Shown in pieces: positions 44,734-54,209 of a stretch of 64,000 bases of DNA (position 1 is its first letter; the number at the start of each line of letters is the position of its first letter). The stretch comes from Lachnospiraceae bacterium. Its GTDB lineage: Bacteria; Bacillota; Clostridia; Lachnospirales; Lachnospiraceae. The DNA lies in assembly GCA_009774145.1 (NCBI GenBank), contig VSND01000003.1, forward strand, positions 62,001 through 126,000, given 5' to 3'. A program made the translations under genes and the position numbers. The notes below the pieces were generated by a model. The model had not been told where the DNA came from and did no database searches. It saw only the letters and a program-made list of their open reading frames with translations.

Positions 44734-45844
44734 CATTGTAAAATGTGACATTGAGATTGCAAATCCGGGATCAGATGACGCCACGTTTGACAGCATTTTG
44801 CTGGTGGTGCCTGCTCCGGAGGCGGAAGGCATCGCAAAGCTCACGAAGACCACGGCCATTTCAAAGGCCGATGAACTGCTCAACTACGGATACACCGTGG
44901 AGGATGGCGCATACCTGGCGGCATCGGTGGCGTTTTCGCAGTCTCCATCACCGGGGGATGTATATGTGGCGGTGCGGAAATCAACCATTCCGGAAGTGGT
45001 GGAGGGAGAGGGCGAAACCACGGAGCCTGCACCGGTGTATGAGGACATCCGGGAGACGCTTGCCAGGGCAAACCGGGAGGCGTCTTTCTATGGCATCCAT
45101 ATTACGGATTTCAAAGACCCGGATGATGTCCGCAATGTGGTGAGCTGGACAGAGACGCAGGAGAAGATTTTTGGGTTCGAGTACACGGACATTGACAGCT
45201 GCCCGATCAAGAATTTTTCCTATTACCGGAGTTTCGGGAAGTTCTCCGGACTGGCGGACGGATACGAAAATGGGGAAAAGCCTGCGGAGAATGAGTACGC
45301 TGCGCTTGCTATTATGGCAAAGTGTTTCGGGTACCAGCCCGGCTCCGAGACCTGGAACCTTAAAGAGGAGGCAACCATCGTCCCCTCCCGGCTCACGTCC
45401 GACCAGAAAAAGACGCTGGAGGCAAACAATATGAATGTGAACCTCCGGTATGCAAGCTGCAACTGCAACATGGGTGGGAAGATGCTCTCTGGTGAGTGGA
45501 TTGACGTCATCCGTTTCCGTGACTGGCTGAAAAACAGGATGCAGTTCCTTGTGTTCGGCGTTCTGAAAGCCAACACGAAGGTTCCGTTCGAGGACAGCGG
45601 CATCGGGGCAATCCAGGGGGCGATGGAAAAAGCCCTTTCGGAAGGGCAGACGCATGGAGGAATCGCACAGACATCATTCGATGCTGACGATAACGAGATT
45701 CCAGGGTACGTTACTACCGTCCCCCTGGCAAGCGATCTGACGGAGGACCAGAGGAAATCGCGCAAGCTGCCTAACTGTAGATGGCGGGCGCGGCTTGCAG
45801 GCGCCATCCATCTGGTGGAAATTGGCGGCACGTTGAGATTCTAA
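44711..45844 (+). CDS. Contractile tail sheath protein (DUF3383 type)
   Basis: 377 residues. Family features: CDIEIANPGSDDATFDSILLV at the N-terminus, FYGIHITDFKDPDDV, and WIDVIRFRDWLKNRMQFLVFG plus CRWRARLAGAIHLVEIGGTL at the end. Forms the contracting outer tail tube; shows that the phage is a myovirus type. AGAAGGAGG precedes. Confidence 0.92.
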   Translation: MQNNPLDDIVKCDIEIANPGSDDATFDSILLVVPAPEAEGIAKLTKTTAISKADELLNYGYTVEDGAYLAASVAFSQSPSPGDVYVAVRKSTIPEVVEGEGETTEPAPVYEDIRETLARANREASFYGIHITDFKDPDDVRNVVSWTETQEKIFGFEYTDIDSCPIKNFSYYRSFGKFSGLADGYENGEKPAENEYAALAIMAKCFGYQPGSETWNLKEEATIVPSRLTSDQKKTLEANNMNVNLRYASCNCNMGGKMLSGEWIDVIRFRDWLKNRMQFLVFGVLKANTKVPFEDSGIGAIQGAMEKALSEGQTHGGIAQTSFDADDNEIPGYVTTVPLASDLTEDQRKSRKLPNCRWRARLAGAIHLVEIGGTLRF

Positions 45845-45863
45845 GAGAGGAGGATGAAAAGCT

Positions 45864-46274
45864 ATGAGAGTAACAACCTACAATCCCAAAGAAGTGACCT
45901 GCGCCCTGGGGAATCACATTATGTCCGGATTCGCGGATGACAGTTTCATTACCGTGGAGCCTGCCGGTGATGGAACCAGCTATGTGAGCGGCGCGGACGG
46001 CGAGATTGCCAGGAGCATTGACCCGTCCAAAATCTACACTGTAAAAATCGCTCTGCTGCAGGCGTCCAGAAGCAATTCCTTCCTGGAGAAGAAATACCGG
46101 CAGGACCAGAAGAACGGCCAGGGAACATTCTCTGTGAATATCGCAGACATCCTGGGGGCGGAGAAGTTCGTGGGAGCTATCGCCTGGGTGACAAAACCGG
46201 CATCGTGGGTTCGCGGAAAGACGCAGCAGAACCGGGAATGGGAGATTGTGGTGGCAGAGGGAGAATTCAAATAA
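45864..46274 (+). CDS. Tail tube protein (DUF3277 type)
   Basis: 136 residues, starting YNPKEVTCALGNHIMSGFADDSFIT and with DPSKIYTVKIALLQASRSN. Matches DUF3277-type tube proteins located next to DUF3383 sheaths. Forms the inner tail tube. Confidence 0.9.
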   Translation: MRVTTYNPKEVTCALGNHIMSGFADDSFITVEPAGDGTSYVSGADGEIARSIDPSKIYTVKIALLQASRSNSFLEKKYRQDQKNGQGTFSVNIADILGAEKFVGAIAWVTKPASWVRGKTQQNREWEIVVAEGEFK

Positions 46275-46294
46275 GAGTATAGGAGGATAAACAC

Positions 46295-46789
46295 ATGGCA
46301 CTCAAACAGATGGAGCCGACAAAGGAGACGGTCGGCGGTTACAATTTTTATATCAAACCTTTTGCTGCTTTTAAGGCAGCGAACCTTACCGGGGAGCTGG
46401 CATCCGTGCTGGCTCCCCTTTTGGGAGCATTAGCACCCCTGGTATCAGATCAGAAAGAAGGGAGCCTCATGGACGTTGATGCGGCGCAGGCGGCGGAGGC
46501 GCTGTCCAACTGCACCAATATCTCCGGTGACAAGATGGAAAAGCTCATGCAGAAATTACTCCTGGGAGGGCATATCGTTGTGGAGCTGCCGGACGAGGAG
46601 GGTGAGTTTAAGCCGGAGCGTCTGGACATGGACATTGCAAATGAGATTTTCTGCGGGGAAGTCCAGGATATGTTCATCCTTTGTTTCCATGTAATCAAAC
46701 TGAATTTCAACGGTTTTTTCAAGAAAATCGCCGGCCTATCTGGGAAAGCAGGATTGGCGATTCCGAAGAAGCCGCGCAAGGTTATCTGA
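46295..46789 (+). CDS. Tail assembly chaperone, short form
   Basis: 164 residues (MALKQMEPTKETVGGYNFYIKPF...). Mostly helical, located between tube and tape measure like gpG of lambda-type chaperones. The frame ends at 46789, but a -1 slip at 46714-46720 extends it with the overlapping frame. Confidence 0.85.
   Translation: MALKQMEPTKETVGGYNFYIKPFAAFKAANLTGELASVLAPLLGALAPLVSDQKEGSLMDVDAAQAAEALSNCTNISGDKMEKLMQKLLLGGHIVVELPDEEGEFKPERLDMDIANEIFCGEVQDMFILCFHVIKLNFNGFFKKIAGLSGKAGLAIPKKPRKVI
46714..46720 (+). other. Predicted -1 ribosomal frameshift heptamer
   Basis: T-TTT-TTC aligned in the zero frame of the chaperone gene (codons GGT TTT TTC). Slipping one base back leads exactly into the downstream overlapping frame. 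Only heptamer of this form noted in the overlap. Confidence 0.7.
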
Positions 46790-46989
46790 AATACGGCAAG
46801 TTTGATTATGGACAATTTAGCGAGTTGGAATTACGCTGCTACATCCTGATAAAGGCAGGCATCGCGTCCATGCAGGAGCTTAAGGAATATTATACCCTGG
46901 ACGAGGCGCTGAAGCTGTACGCGCTCTACCTCATGGAGCGTGATGTGGAAAAGGGGCGGGCTGACGAGCTGGAAAGGAGGAATAAGTAA
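46720..46989 (+). CDS. Tail assembly chaperone, frameshift extension
   Basis: About 89 residues (QENRRPIWESRIGDSEEAAQ..., then YILIKAGIASMQELKEYYTLDEAL), read in the -1 frame after the heptamer and giving a fusion of about 231 residues. The zero frame has no good independent start and ribosome binding site for this part; a frame from 46681 exists without one. The helical ending fits gpGT-type chaperones. Confidence 0.75.
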   Translation, partial: QENRRPIWESRIGDSEEAAQGYLKYGKFDYGQFSELELRCYILIKAGIASMQELKEYYTLDEALKLYALYLMERDVEKGRADELERRNK

Positions 46990-46991
46990 AC

Positions 46992-49676
46992 TTGACTATA
47001 CGAGACATAGCTGTGGCATTCGGGTTTGAGGTGGATTCACAGAGCGAGAAAAAGGCGGAAAACTCCATCAAAGGGTTGAAGAATCTCGCTACAAAACTTC
47101 TCGGTGTAATCGGCATAGGAATTTCCATAGCTGGTCTCAGTAATTTAGCAGAAACCGCAGCAGAAGCGGAGGCGCTGAAATCACAGTTCTCCCAGGTGTT
47201 TGGCGAGATGGAAGATGAAGCGGCAAGCAAGCTGGAGGCAATAGAGGCGGATACCGGCGTCCTGGTGAACCGCATGAAAGGCAGCTTCACACAGATAGCT
47301 GCCTTTTCCAAGACGGCAGGTGTGGAGCAGGCAGACGCGCTCGACATAGCGAACAGATCAATGATAGCCGTGGCAGATTCCGCGGCTTTCTATGACCGCT
47401 CCATCGAGGATGTGACAAATTCCCTGCAATCGTTCTTGAAGGGAAATTTTGAGAACGATGCCGCCCTGGGGCTTTCGTGTACGGAAACCACCAGGAACAC
47501 GGCGGCAAACAATCTGTATGGGAAATCGTTCAAGGATTTGAGCGAGGCAGAAAAGCAGTTCACGCTATTGTCAATGGTCGAGGATGCAAACAAAGCCTCC
47601 GGAGCGCTGGGGCAGGCAGCAAGGGAATCCGATACCTGGTCTAACCAGCTGGGAAACTTGAAGCAGTCTGTCAATGACTTAAAAGCAGCCGCCGGAAACG
47701 TGTTCCTCAAACCGGCAGTGCAGGTCTTGAAGCTCCTAAGCATGATGGTGCAGGGCGCAACAAAATGGCTCCAGAACATGACAAGCGAGACCGGGTTCCT
47801 CACCAGGGCGTTTGACCGGCTCCATGCGCTTGTGAAAAGGCTCCAGCCTGCAATAGACCGGATGGCGCAGACGCTATCCAGGGGAGTATCGAAGGGCATA
47901 GACCTGGTAAAGAACATAGTCGCAAAGTTTGGCGGCATAGAGAACGTGCTGAAAATAGCGGCGATTGCTGCAGGCGCTTTCATGGCCGTACTTGCGGTTT
48001 CAAAGATAATGAGCTTTATAAAGGCCGCCGGAGGACTTGCAGGCATCATCAGCAAGGTGGCAAAGGCTTTCAGCCTGGCGAACCTAAAGGTTATGGCGAT
48101 TATAGCGGTCATCGTGATACTGGCATTGATTATTGAGGATTTCATCAATTTCATGCAGGGTAACGATTCAGTCATCGGGACGCTGTTTGACAAGGCTGGT
48201 ATCGGCGCGGACAATGCCAGGGAGAAAATCCTGGCGGCATGGACAAAGATAAAAGAGTTCCTACTGAACGTGTGGGATTTCATAAAGCAGGCGGCAGGGA
48301 TGTGGGTGGATACCGTAAAGGGATTTTTTGAGCGGCATTCAGAGAGCATCCGGCAGAATTTTGAAAGGGCCTGGGGGATAATCAAAACATTCCTGCAAGG
48401 GGTGTGGACGTTCATCTCGCAGCTGGCCGCTACTCTGTTCGGTTCTACAGAGGACAACATAGACGGAAGTACACAAAGCACGAAGGACAAATTGCTGGAG
48501 GTATGGGGAGCAATCCTGGAGGCGTTATCAGCTGTCTGGGATGCGCTATATGAAGTCGGCAGCGCTATTTTCAACGCCATTGCGGCGGTGATTGAAACGG
48601 TGTTCGGATGGATACAGACATTCTGGAACAACTGGGGTTCGGAGATTCTGTCATGGTTCAAGGTGCTGTGGGATTCCATCGGCGGGGTTCTGAATGGTTT
48701 CCTAGAAATCGTCAAGGGAGTGGCGAATTTCATTTCATCGGTATTCACTGGAGATTGGCAGGGTGCATGGGACGCCATCAAGCAGATATTTACCGGGATA
48801 TGGGATGCAATCGTTAGTTTTATCACGGCGGTATGGGAGACAATCAAACTGTTGTTCGATATGGCCCTCGGTGCAATCAAGGCAATATGGGAAACTGTCT
48901 GGGGAGCCATAAGCAGTTTCTTCCAAGGCATCTGGAACGGCATATGCTCATTCTTAAGCGGAATTTGGAGCGCTATTACCGGAACAATCTCCAACGCGAT
49001 AAATAATGCCTATTCAGTCATACAATCGGTGCTAGGGGCTATACGAGACTTTTTCAGCAACATTTTCAACACTATAGCATCCACGGTGAGCGGGATATTT
49101 TCGAATATCCTATCCGGCATTACATCAACGATAGGGAACATCAAGGACACCATTGTAAACGGCATCAACTCGGCGGTGGATTTCATCAAAGGCCTACCGG
49201 GCCAGGCCATCCAGTGGGGCAAGGATTTCATCGGCGGGCTGAAAGACGGCATCATGTCCGGAGTACAAGGGATTGTCGATGCGGTAAAAGGAATCGGAGA
49301 CAAGATTAGGTCATTCCTACACTTCTCTGTACCGGACGAAGGGCCGCTGACAGACTATGAGAGCTGGATGCCAGACTTTATGAGCGGACTGGCAGAGGGC
49401 ATCTCTTCCAACGAGGAGACGGTTCTGGATAAGGTCAGAGGGCTTGCAGAGGGTATTTCTTCCCTCACAAGGGCGGCAACGGCAGACGTATCTACCGCGA
49501 CCGCATCAACTGTAAACAACAATTCATCCTCCAGTGTGACACAGAATGTGAACATAGCGAACAGCTACACCGGAGGAACGCCAGAAGTGCAGAAAAACGT
49601 CTCTAAGGCGATGAATAAATCTGCCAGTGACGCGACCGCATACATGGCAAGAGGATTAGCATACGCAAGGGGGTAG
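46992..49676 (+). CDS. Tape measure protein
   Basis: 894 residues, TTG start after AAAGGAGG. N-terminal TIRDIAVAFGFEVDSQSEKK and a long helical region (to about 290), a hydrophobic membrane-like stretch (about 320-380), tryptophan-rich repeats (WDAIKQIFTGIWDAIVSFI and similar, about 410-680) and a C-terminal VNIANSY region. Sets tail length and takes part in DNA ejection. Confidence 0.92.
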   Translation: MTIRDIAVAFGFEVDSQSEKKAENSIKGLKNLATKLLGVIGIGISIAGLSNLAETAAEAEALKSQFSQVFGEMEDEAASKLEAIEADTGVLVNRMKGSFTQIAAFSKTAGVEQADALDIANRSMIAVADSAAFYDRSIEDVTNSLQSFLKGNFENDAALGLSCTETTRNTAANNLYGKSFKDLSEAEKQFTLLSMVEDANKASGALGQAARESDTWSNQLGNLKQSVNDLKAAAGNVFLKPAVQVLKLLSMMVQGATKWLQNMTSETGFLTRAFDRLHALVKRLQPAIDRMAQTLSRGVSKGIDLVKNIVAKFGGIENVLKIAAIAAGAFMAVLAVSKIMSFIKAAGGLAGIISKVAKAFSLANLKVMAIIAVIVILALIIEDFINFMQGNDSVIGTLFDKAGIGADNAREKILAAWTKIKEFLLNVWDFIKQAAGMWVDTVKGFFERHSESIRQNFERAWGIIKTFLQGVWTFISQLAATLFGSTEDNIDGSTQSTKDKLLEVWGAILEALSAVWDALYEVGSAIFNAIAAVIETVFGWIQTFWNNWGSEILSWFKVLWDSIGGVLNGFLEIVKGVANFISSVFTGDWQGAWDAIKQIFTGIWDAIVSFITAVWETIKLLFDMALGAIKAIWETVWGAISSFFQGIWNGICSFLSGIWSAITGTISNAINNAYSVIQSVLGAIRDFFSNIFNTIASTVSGIFSNILSGITSTIGNIKDTIVNGINSAVDFIKGLPGQAIQWGKDFIGGLKDGIMSGVQGIVDAVKGIGDKIRSFLHFSVPDEGPLTDYESWMPDFMSGLAEGISSNEETVLDKVRGLAEGISSLTRAATADVSTATASTVNNNSSSSVTQNVNIANSYTGGTPEVQKNVSKAMNKSASDATAYMARGLAYARG

Positions 49677-49682
49677 GCAGAC

Positions 49683-50342
49683 ATGGCAAGAAGCAATCTA
49701 AAGCCGGTATCGGTGGCAGGCATTGAGTTTGATGCTCTGATAGATGAACAGAAAACCTTGTCTGCCACTATCCCGGTCTATCCGGTGGAGGAGGGGTTCC
49801 CGGTATCAGATACAATCATCCTGGAGCCTATCAGCATCAGCATGACGCTGTATGTCACCAACACGCCGGTAACATGGCTGTACAGACATGGCACTTCCAA
49901 CAGCAGGGTAAACAATATCTGCAACCGGATAGAGAACCTGTGGCTTTCAAAGCAGCTGGTGAAAATTGTAACTACAGATACGGTATATAAGAACATGGGG
50001 ATCACCAGCATATCCATCAAGCACTCAAAGGAGATAGGGTATGCCAGGGAAATCTCCATCACGGCGCAGAAAGTAAGGGTGACGAGCCGAAAGACCGCCA
50101 GCATCCCCAGCTATATTCTTAAAGCTGGGGAAACGATGGCAAACGCCGGTACCGCATCAACATCCACGACATCAAGCAGCGCAGGGACGGCCAGCGGAAG
50201 TACCGGCGGCTCCTCTGGCTCCTCCAGCAGCTCTGGGGGCGGTTCCGGGGGTTCTGGCAGCTCTGGCGGTTCCGGAGGCTCCAGTGCAAAGAAAAACCAG
50301 TCAATCCTTTATGGAGTGGCAAGTGGGTTAGGATTCATCTAA
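49683..50342 (+). CDS. Baseplate protein, Dit-like, with Ser/Gly linker
   Basis: 219 residues. N-terminal beta domain (VAGIEFDALIDEQKTLSATIPVYPVEEG) resembles distal-tail/tube-initiator proteins of Pam3-like baseplates. From about 150 to 205 the chain is almost only Ser, Gly and Thr, followed by a short hydrophobic end. The linker implies a flexible spacer to an unseen partner. Confidence 0.7.
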   Translation: MARSNLKPVSVAGIEFDALIDEQKTLSATIPVYPVEEGFPVSDTIILEPISISMTLYVTNTPVTWLYRHGTSNSRVNNICNRIENLWLSKQLVKIVTTDTVYKNMGITSISIKHSKEIGYAREISITAQKVRVTSRKTASIPSYILKAGETMANAGTASTSTTSSSAGTASGSTGGSSGSSSSSGGGSGGSGSSGGSGGSSAKKNQSILYGVASGLGFI

Positions 50343-50353
50343 GGAGGCAGGAA

Positions 50354-50674
50354 ATGTTGTATATCAAGGTTCCGGACATGAATGATAGCGTATCAAATCT
50401 GTCCATAGACGGCACTGAATATATACTCCGGTTCACCTATAACGAGAAGTATGATTATTGGAGCTTCGGCCTTTATGACGAGGACGAAAACCCGATCATC
50501 GCCATGACGCGGATTGTGCCTAACTTCCCTATCTTCTTTTTCTACTCCGACCGCGCCATCCCGGACGGGATTTTCGGGTGCGTGTCCACGAAGGAGAAGG
50601 TAGGGAGGCAGGCGTTCAATGAAAGGACGGCGGAGTTCATCTACATACCAAACGTGGAATTGGAGGACGAATAA
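50354..50674 (+). CDS. Baseplate plug-type protein
   Basis: 106 residues. ILRFTYNEKYDYWSFGLYDEDENPI is typical of the small plug protein of Pam3-type baseplates, which closes the tail tube between hub and spike. Stop shares a base with the next start. Confidence 0.78.
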   Translation: MLYIKVPDMNDSVSNLSIDGTEYILRFTYNEKYDYWSFGLYDEDENPIIAMTRIVPNFPIFFFYSDRAIPDGIFGCVSTKEKVGRQAFNERTAEFIYIPNVELEDE

Positions 50675-51816
50675 TGGCAAATGAGAACTTTATGCGCCGC
50701 TATATCATGCGGTGCGGAAAGATGGGAGGGAGAGGTTTTGAAATAGGCAATATCCACAGTGCCAGGGAGGATGCCCTGCATGTTTCTTTCAGTGTGGAGA
50801 AGTCAAACGCCGAATCGCCAAATACGGCGAAAGTCCAGGTATGGAACCTCTCCGACAAGAATCTAAAAATCCTGGACACGAAAGACTGCGCCCTGGAGCT
50901 GAAAGCAGGGTATGAGGATTCAATGGCGCTTATCCTGGTGGGGAACATCACAAGCGTTACCACAATCCCGGACAATGCGGACCGGCTGACGGAAATAGAG
51001 GTCATGGACGGCAGGGTGGAATTGAGGGATACGAATATAACCGTTTCCCTCAATGGTTCCGTAAACTGCCAGGATGTCTATAAGTACATCGCAGGGCAGA
51101 TGGGATGTTCCATCGTATTTGCAAAGGATTTATCCTATAAGACGCTGCCCAACGGATTCAGCTATGTAGGAAAAGCGAAGAACGCCCTGCAAAAGATAGC
51201 TGGATGCTGCGGCCACAGATGGACAATCCAGAACCAGGTTATACAGATTACATGGCCCGGCCGCGCAGTAAATACCAGGGGCTATCTTCTGGACAGCAGT
51301 TCCGGCCTTATCGGCCGGCCGAAGCGGATCACGATTTCCTCCGGCGGAGACAACAACGAATCACAGACCGGGTGGGAAGTGCAGTACCTACTCAATGGGG
51401 CAATCGGAGTGAATGACATCGTGAAGCTCCAGAGTGACGAGATAAGCGGATTCTTCCTGGTACACAAAGTAACCATAGACGGTGACAACATGGAAGGTGA
51501 CTGGCTCTGCACAGCCCAGCTGTTAGTAATCAGGGCGCAGCCGAAACTTGACAAGAAAGCAGTCACTTCCGGCGGAGACTCCGGTTCTGGCTCCGGAGGC
51601 GATTCTTCCGGAGCGCTTAAAAAAGGTGATAAGGTTAAAGTGATACGGACTATTCAGCAGGGGAATAAGACCAAAGGATATCAATATTCCGGAGGGACAT
51701 TCGTCTGCTATTATTCTGTTTACGATGTCATCCAGGTAAAAGGCGATAGGGTAGTTATCGGAATCGGAAGTACGGTCACTGCGGCGGTGAAAGCTGCTGA
51801 CCTTGCCAAAGCATAG
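50674..51816 (+). CDS. Baseplate hub protein (gp27/late-control D type) with SH3-like end
   Basis: 380 residues. The first 300 give the hub fold (VSFSVEKSNAESPNTAKVQVWNLS, GNITSVTTIPDN, VNDIVKLQSDEISGFFLVHKV). A Ser/Gly linker then leads to a C-terminal domain (LKKGDKVKVIRTIQQ) similar in look to the two repeats at the end of the endolysin, possibly a wall-binding SH3 domain. Confidence 0.8.
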   Translation: MANENFMRRYIMRCGKMGGRGFEIGNIHSAREDALHVSFSVEKSNAESPNTAKVQVWNLSDKNLKILDTKDCALELKAGYEDSMALILVGNITSVTTIPDNADRLTEIEVMDGRVELRDTNITVSLNGSVNCQDVYKYIAGQMGCSIVFAKDLSYKTLPNGFSYVGKAKNALQKIAGCCGHRWTIQNQVIQITWPGRAVNTRGYLLDSSSGLIGRPKRITISSGGDNNESQTGWEVQYLLNGAIGVNDIVKLQSDEISGFFLVHKVTIDGDNMEGDWLCTAQLLVIRAQPKLDKKAVTSGGDSGSGSGGDSSGALKKGDKVKVIRTIQQGNKTKGYQYSGGTFVCYYSVYDVIQVKGDRVVIGIGSTVTAAVKAADLAKA

Positions 51817-51829
51817 GAGGTGTTTATAT

Positions 51830-52405
51830 ATGTTACAAGAGTTTTCCCAGCAAGTGGAGGATACGGCCAGGGCGGCAGTAAACCAGATACACACCGCGCT
51901 CCCTGGAGAAATCGTGTCGTTCAATCCTGGGGCAGGGACAGCGGTAGTAAAGCCGTCCGGGAAGTTTGTCACATCGGACGGAGTGGAGCTGGCATATCCA
52001 CCCATCACGGACGCGCCTGTGGCTTTCCCATTCTGCCAGTCGGCAGGGATAGGGATAGCTTTTCCGGTCAAGCCGAAGGATGACTGCCTAATCATCATCT
52101 CCGAAGTGGAACTGGATGCCTGGAGGAGCGGCGCAGAATCGGAAAGCTCCCTGCGGTTTGACCTCACAAGTGCGATGGTGATACCGGGCCTTCTGAACGG
52201 AGGCGGTGCCATCGTGGAAAAAGCCTGCAGCAAAGATGCGGTAGTCATCCAGGCCGGGGAAACGGAGCTGATGGTGTATGATGCAGGCGTTGAGATTGCA
52301 TCCGGGGAAACAGAATTGAAAATCACCGGGAAGGGCATCAAGGCAAAAGGAGACATGGAGGTTGATGGGAAGATAACCTGCAAGCAGGTCATTGAGACAG
52401 GATAA
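51830..52405 (+). CDS. Membrane-puncturing spike protein (Gp138/gpV type)
   Basis: 191 residues, ATG after TAGGAGGTG. OB-fold N-terminal part (ALPGEIVSFNPGAGTAVVKPSG, AGIGIAFPVKPKDDCLIII) followed by a beta-helix needle (VVIQAGETELMVYDAGVEIAS, KITGKGIKAKGDMEVDGKI). Pierces the cell envelope at the tail tip. Confidence 0.85.
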   Translation: MLQEFSQQVEDTARAAVNQIHTALPGEIVSFNPGAGTAVVKPSGKFVTSDGVELAYPPITDAPVAFPFCQSAGIGIAFPVKPKDDCLIIISEVELDAWRSGAESESSLRFDLTSAMVIPGLLNGGGAIVEKACSKDAVVIQAGETELMVYDAGVEIASGETELKITGKGIKAKGDMEVDGKITCKQVIETG

Positions 52406-52416
52406 GGAGATGCTGT

Positions 52417-52779
52417 ATGGATATATTACTTGACCGGTCCGGGGATTTATTCGTTGGCGGAAATGGCGATATAACGCTCTCTGATTCTGTAGCACAGAAA
52501 ATCAAGATTCGGCTGAAATGGTTCGAGGCTGAATGGAGGTGGAACCGTGACGAAGGGCTTCCCTACACGGAGAGCCTGCTGGTAAAGAACCCGGACACCG
52601 ATTATTTTGAGGGAGTCGTCCGTGAGAAGATTTTTGAGGTTGACGAGGTAACGGATGTGGGGGAGGTGTCTGTCACATTCGATGCAGCCACCAGAAAAGC
52701 GAAAATACGGTTTGTAGCCAGTACGGACTATGAGACCATAAAGGAGGAGGTGGATATAAATTGCCAGATTACGGAATAA
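52417..52779 (+). CDS. Baseplate wedge protein (gp25-like)
   Basis: 120 residues. MDILLDRSGDLFVGGNGDITLSDSVAQKIKIRLKWF and EGLPYTESLLV match small gp25/W-type baseplate subunits. Overlaps the baseplate J gene by 19 bases. Confidence 0.8.
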   Translation: MDILLDRSGDLFVGGNGDITLSDSVAQKIKIRLKWFEAEWRWNRDEGLPYTESLLVKNPDTDYFEGVVREKIFEVDEVTDVGEVSVTFDAATRKAKIRFVASTDYETIKEEVDINCQITE

Positions 52780-54209
52780 CAGACAAAGGATTTGTGCTGA
52801 AAAGGCTGGATACCATCCTGGAAGAAATCCATACGGATTTGACGGACGGATGGAAGGTAGATACAAGGCTTGCAGGCACTTCTTTCCTCAATACGCTCAT
52901 AACGACTTTTGGGAACCAGATAGCGAACCTATGGGAGACAGCGCAGGACAGCTATTATGCGAAGTACCCGGCAACGGCTACGGAGCTGAACCTGGATCAT
53001 GCTGTACAGTATGGCGGCATCAAGAGGGCCGGAGACAAGAGAACCAGCTACATCCTCCACTGTACCGGTGATGATGGGACGTATGTTCGTGAAAATGCTG
53101 TTGTGGCAACTAACACAACTCCGGAAATCCGGCTTTTTTCAGCGGAGGAATTTCAGATTGCCAGGGAGCGGTTCAATAAGGTTTCTGTCATTGTGGCATC
53201 CGAAGATACCGGAGTGTATACCGTTTCCATCAACGGCAATCAGTACAGCTATTCCAATCCGCAAGGCGGAAAATCTTCAGCAATCCTGGCCGGACTTGCA
53301 GCCGCCATAAAGGATGAAGGTTACGAGGTTAAAGTGGAGGACGATGTTCTTATCATCAATGATAAGACAAAGACCAGGGAGAATGTGCTGACACTCACGG
53401 ATAATCTCACTACTTCCAGCGTGACATCCCTGGCAAATTTCCTCACAAATGACTATGGGAAAATCACCCTGCCTTATAACATCGTTACCAGGATGGTAAA
53501 CAACATCACCGGCTTTACGGCGGTGACAAACCTTCTGGAGCCTACCTATGGGCGAAAGAGGGAGACGGATATTGAATTGCGGCAGTCCTACATAGCGAAG
53601 TCGGCTCTCCGGTCAAACACCATGATAGAGAGCATCATCGCGGAGCTTCTGAACAATGTGGAGGATGTGGAATCCGCATCCGGGTACGAGAACGACATGG
53701 ACGTGACAGACGAGAGGGGCCTGCCGCCGCATAGCATAGAAATCATCGTAGAGGGCGGTGATAACACGGCGATTGCAAAGGCGATCTTCCGGAGGAAAGC
53801 AGGCGGCATCCAGACCCACGGCAGCGTAGTGGTGAACGTACCCGGGGAATACGGAGACACAATCCCGGTCCGGTTCAACCGTCCGGAGTATCTGTACGCC
53901 TGGCTGAAAGTGCAGCTGGAGGGTGATGAAGCGAAAATCCCGGTCAATTATTCTTCACTTACGAAGCAGTCCCTCATGGAGGATGGCGCCCAGATGACAG
54001 CAGGCACAAGCCTCCTTACGCAGCTGCTGAATGAGGGCATTTATGACCGGGTGGCCGGCCTTACAAAAATCATCATCTATACTGCATACACCACGGACAG
54101 TACGGTTATTCCTGGTGATGGGGACTATCAGAGGGACGAGAACATTATGGCTACATCCAGGCAGAAAGTTCTCATTGACGAGAACAGAATCGAGGTGGTC
54201 CGCAAGTGA
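52761..54209 (+). CDS. Baseplate J-like protein
   Basis: 482 residues, TTG start after AAGGAGGAGG. The N-terminal helix LDTILEEIHTDLTDGWKVDTRL, the core CTGDDGTYVRENAVVATNT, and YIAKSALRSNTMIESIIAELLN with VEGGDNTAIAKAIFRRKAGG are baseplate J (gp47-type) features. Wedge component linking hub to fibres. Confidence 0.92.
   Translation: MPDYGITDKGFVLKRLDTILEEIHTDLTDGWKVDTRLAGTSFLNTLITTFGNQIANLWETAQDSYYAKYPATATELNLDHAVQYGGIKRAGDKRTSYILHCTGDDGTYVRENAVVATNTTPEIRLFSAEEFQIARERFNKVSVIVASEDTGVYTVSINGNQYSYSNPQGGKSSAILAGLAAAIKDEGYEVKVEDDVLIINDKTKTRENVLTLTDNLTTSSVTSLANFLTNDYGKITLPYNIVTRMVNNITGFTAVTNLLEPTYGRKRETDIELRQSYIAKSALRSNTMIESIIAELLNNVEDVESASGYENDMDVTDERGLPPHSIEIIVEGGDNTAIAKAIFRRKAGGIQTHGSVVVNVPGEYGDTIPVRFNRPEYLYAWLKVQLEGDEAKIPVNYSSLTKQSLMEDGAQMTAGTSLLTQLLNEGIYDRVAGLTKIIIYTAYTTDSTVIPGDGDYQRDENIMATSRQKVLIDENRIEVVRK

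Noticed and set aside
47390..48994. 534-codon antisense frame in the tape measure gene
   Set aside because: Shadow of a long helical protein; no ribosome binding site or family similarity.
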